A program made the position numbers and the translations under genes. From Rhynochetos jubatus (lineage: Eukaryota > Chordata > Aves > Eurypygiformes > Rhynochetidae), in the NCBI GenBank assembly GCA_027574665.1, contig CM050650.1, positions 52,311,304 through 52,375,303 of the forward strand: a stretch of 64,000 nt of DNA, written 5' to 3'. Shown one piece after another: positions 62,201-64,000 of this stretch. Under the pieces are notes generated by a model. The model searched no databases. It was given only the letters and a program-made list of their open reading frames with translations, and was not told the DNA's origin. Numbering within the stretch: the stretch's first letter is position 1; each line of letters opens with the position of its first letter.

Positions 62201-62662
62201 GTTACAAAGTTTTTCTGTCTGTGTGGCAAGTCCCAAGCTTCATGTGTATGAGTATAGTGTCAAGATTGCTTTCAGTGGCTAAGAGTATCCCCTTATAGCT
62301 GCCAAACTGCTTTACCTATTTTTATTTTCCTGAAAATGATTTCACCTTTTATTTTCTGTTATGTAAGACTCGTTATAAATGCTTAACGCTAGAATCTGAC
62401 TCAGTTTTTCTCTAATTAATAAAGTAATTGGTAAATCCAATGCATTTATTGCTGGGAATTTGAAGCCTCACTGTTTTTTCCTATAGAAGAGAATTTGTAG
62501 ATGCATTATTGTAATTATTGTACCACATTTCATGACACTGGAAAGGTAATTTTTATGTAATTAACATTTTGAAGTTCTTGTATCCTTTTTGAGGACAGTA
62601 GCAGCACTATTATCTCAATCCTATTTAGCAACGTTCAATTTAATTTCTTTTACCTTTTTAAG
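56261..62662 (+). other. UTRN: UTRN intron (69 equivalent), 6.4 kb
   Basis: This phase 0 intron includes an AT-rich block at about 59725-59870 and a short CA repeat near 56558-56571. No CR1 was recognised. A block at about 60600-60800 with AATAAAG and mixed sequence does not match anything I know. The acceptor is TTTACCTTTTTAAG. Confidence 0.85.
59725..59870. repeat. AT-rich block
   Basis: About 145 bases are almost entirely A and T, with many TATTTAT, TATATAT and AATATT words and an A-run of eleven. It is low-complexity sequence with no coding potential. Confidence 0.65.
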
Positions 62663-62799
62663 ACAACATCTGGAGAAGATGTACGTGACTTCACGAAGGT
62701 GCTGAAGAATAAGTTCCGGTCAAAGAAGTATTTTGCAAAGCATCCCCGACTTGGCTACCTACCTGTGCAAACAGTATTGGAGGGTGACAACCTGGAGAC
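62663..62799 (+). CDS. UTRN: UTRN exon (DMD exon 70 equivalent): after the ZZ finger
   Basis: This 137-nt exon lies between CTTTTTAAG and GAGAC|GTAAGC. It encodes [20 protein letters not shown], then [20 protein letters not shown] and GDNLE plus two bases of Thr. This basic segment follows the ZZ finger and leads to the syntrophin-binding region and the C-terminal coiled coil that pairs with dystrobrevin. [16 protein letters not shown] is the utrophin wording; dystrophin has RTKRYFAKHPRMGYLP. The next exon (39 nt in DMD) was not found before the end of the window. Confidence 0.97.
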
Positions 62800-64000
62800 G
62801 TAAGCTTGATCATAGAGTAATTGCTCCTGGGGTCATTGGCCTATTCCATTAAAAACAAAAAATGAAACCTGAGAAACAATCAACAGTAGTTGTAGAGCCT
62901 TGTGCTCTGCTATTTTATATGAATTGTTTTGCATTATTTGCACATCTTGCCTGTTTGTGAAAAAGTAACAGATTTTATATTTGGGTTTTATAAGTATTTT
63001 ATCATTAAGCAGGTAATGTTGGAGGGGGCTGATGGGCTGTTTTACACAGAACACTTCTATCTTGTGGGGGAGACTGGGCTTTTGGAACTGCATTGCTTAT
63101 TTGGTTATGTCAGGGTCCCTGAAGTTAGAAATCTCTGAGCTAATCAGGTTCCAGCAGGTTTCAGAAATATAGGTGACCGAAGAAAGAGAGCACTGTCAGT
63201 GTCTCCACAGTATTACTTACAGTGCTGGTAGAAATACTCCACTCTATTTACTTAATTGTTAGTTGTCAGCAAAGGACACTCTTAAAAGAGCAAAATTAAG
63301 ATGTGTTGACAGGCTGCTGGAAGTAGTTTCATGGACTGACTCTCCTTGACATCCTGAAGTTTGCGGTACTGCTGTATCATCTGAATGCAGCAAAGCTTAC
63401 CCAGAAACAGGGAATATGAAGCTTCAACACACATCTTCTGCTTGCGTGCAACAGCCTGGTGCTGTTGTCCGTGCTCTGTTTTCATGACCAGGGGACTGTG
63501 CATCTTATTTACAATAAACAAACAAAACCCGCTCACTAGCGGTTTAAGGAACAGGAAGAAGTAATCTGAAAACTGGCATTATTGATGGCCTGGCTTCTGA
63601 GGAAGCAATGCACATTCAAATGTTTAAATGTTACTCACCAGGACAGTCTTTCGCAGCCATCAGCACAGGAAAGCAAAGTTGCTTTGATGTGATGAAAGTT
63701 TGTCAGTGGTGTCAGAAATTGGATGTCAAAACTGTAATCATAGGTCAGGATAAAACTCTTTTGGTCCAGTCATGTAGGAAATATACAGATAAATTGCCAG
63801 CATCATGCTGAGGAAACTGTTGGTATTGGGTCTCTCCCCTGCAGTTGGAAAAACTCAGTAACACACTCTTTTGAATAAAAAAAAAAAAAATTTAAAAAAT
63901 CCTGAGCAGTTATTCAACTGTCAGAATGTGACATTATGTATTTACCTCCCATTATTTTTATGCAGTAGGAAAGTAAGCATTGATAACTTTGACTTACGGT
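62800..64000 (+). other. UTRN: UTRN intron (70 equivalent), 5' part
   Basis: The intron opens with GTAAGC in phase 2 and runs out of the window. There is an A-run near 63878-63890. Sequence for the expected next short exon (ITLISMWP-type) was not seen. Confidence 0.8.

Larger units (their letters stand above)
1..64000 (+). other. UTRN: UTRN gene, internal to 3' part (partial)
   Basis: The whole window lies within one transcription unit read on the + strand. Twelve exons splice in frame to about 518 residues covering the last spectrin repeat, WW domain, EF-hand region, ZZ finger and the start of the C-terminal tail of utrophin. Utrophin is the autosomal paralogue of dystrophin; it links F-actin to beta-dystroglycan at the membrane. 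Utrophin is chosen over dystrophin because of residues such as [31 protein letters not shown] and [18 protein letters not shown], where dystrophin differs. All introns are GT-AG. Neither the start codon nor the stop codon is in the window. Confidence 0.97.

Noticed and set aside
1..64000. CRISPR arrays, operons, ribosome binding sites and other prokaryotic features
   Set aside because: The window is a vertebrate intron-exon locus; no regularly spaced repeats or compact gene clusters are present.

Overview
The window is a stretch of vertebrate, most probably avian, nuclear DNA lying inside one large gene: UTRN (utrophin), transcribed on the + strand. Two things identify it. First, twelve short open blocks flanked by AG/GT splice sites translate, in order, into the last spectrin repeat, the WW domain, the two EF-hand regions and the ZZ zinc finger of the dystrophin/utrophin family, and the residues are utrophin-like rather than dystrophin-like. 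Second, the interspersed repeats are mostly 5'-truncated CR1 LINEs, typical of birds, with no Alu or L1-like sequence. The species cannot be fixed from the sequence, and a non-avian reptile is not formally excluded.

Layout. 1-7412 is the 3' part of an intron (CR1 copies, G-rich tract, E-box palindrome). Exons follow at 7413-7681, 9905-10051, 11515-11593, 15021-15081, 26810-26871, 27905-27979, 35748-35949, 45003-45088, 51426-51583, 53610-53776, 56149-56260 and 62663-62799. From 62800 to the end is the start of the next intron. The coding total is 1,555 nt (about 518 codons). Every junction is GT-AG and the joined frame stays open. Exon lengths (269, 147, 79, 61, 62, 75, 202, 86, 158, 167, 112, 137) equal those I recall for human DMD exons 59-70, so that numbering is used here. 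The first exons of the protein and the C-terminal coiled coil lie outside the window.

The encoded segment is the membrane-anchoring module. The final spectrin repeat leads into a WW, EF-hand and ZZ block that binds beta-dystroglycan, followed by the start of the syntrophin/dystrobrevin-binding tail. The remaining 97 percent is intronic: at least eight CR1 fragments in both orientations, possible older SINE/LINE remnants, homopolymer and G-rich tracts, and one short microsatellite.

I found no convincing second gene, RNA gene, CRISPR array, intact mobile element or new biological system. The items most worth checking are the 11.7 kb intron expected to hold the Up71 promoter, an interleaved palindrome carrying two CACGTG sites, an apparent ancient reverse-transcriptase relic, MIR-like fragments and a cryptic-exon-like segment.
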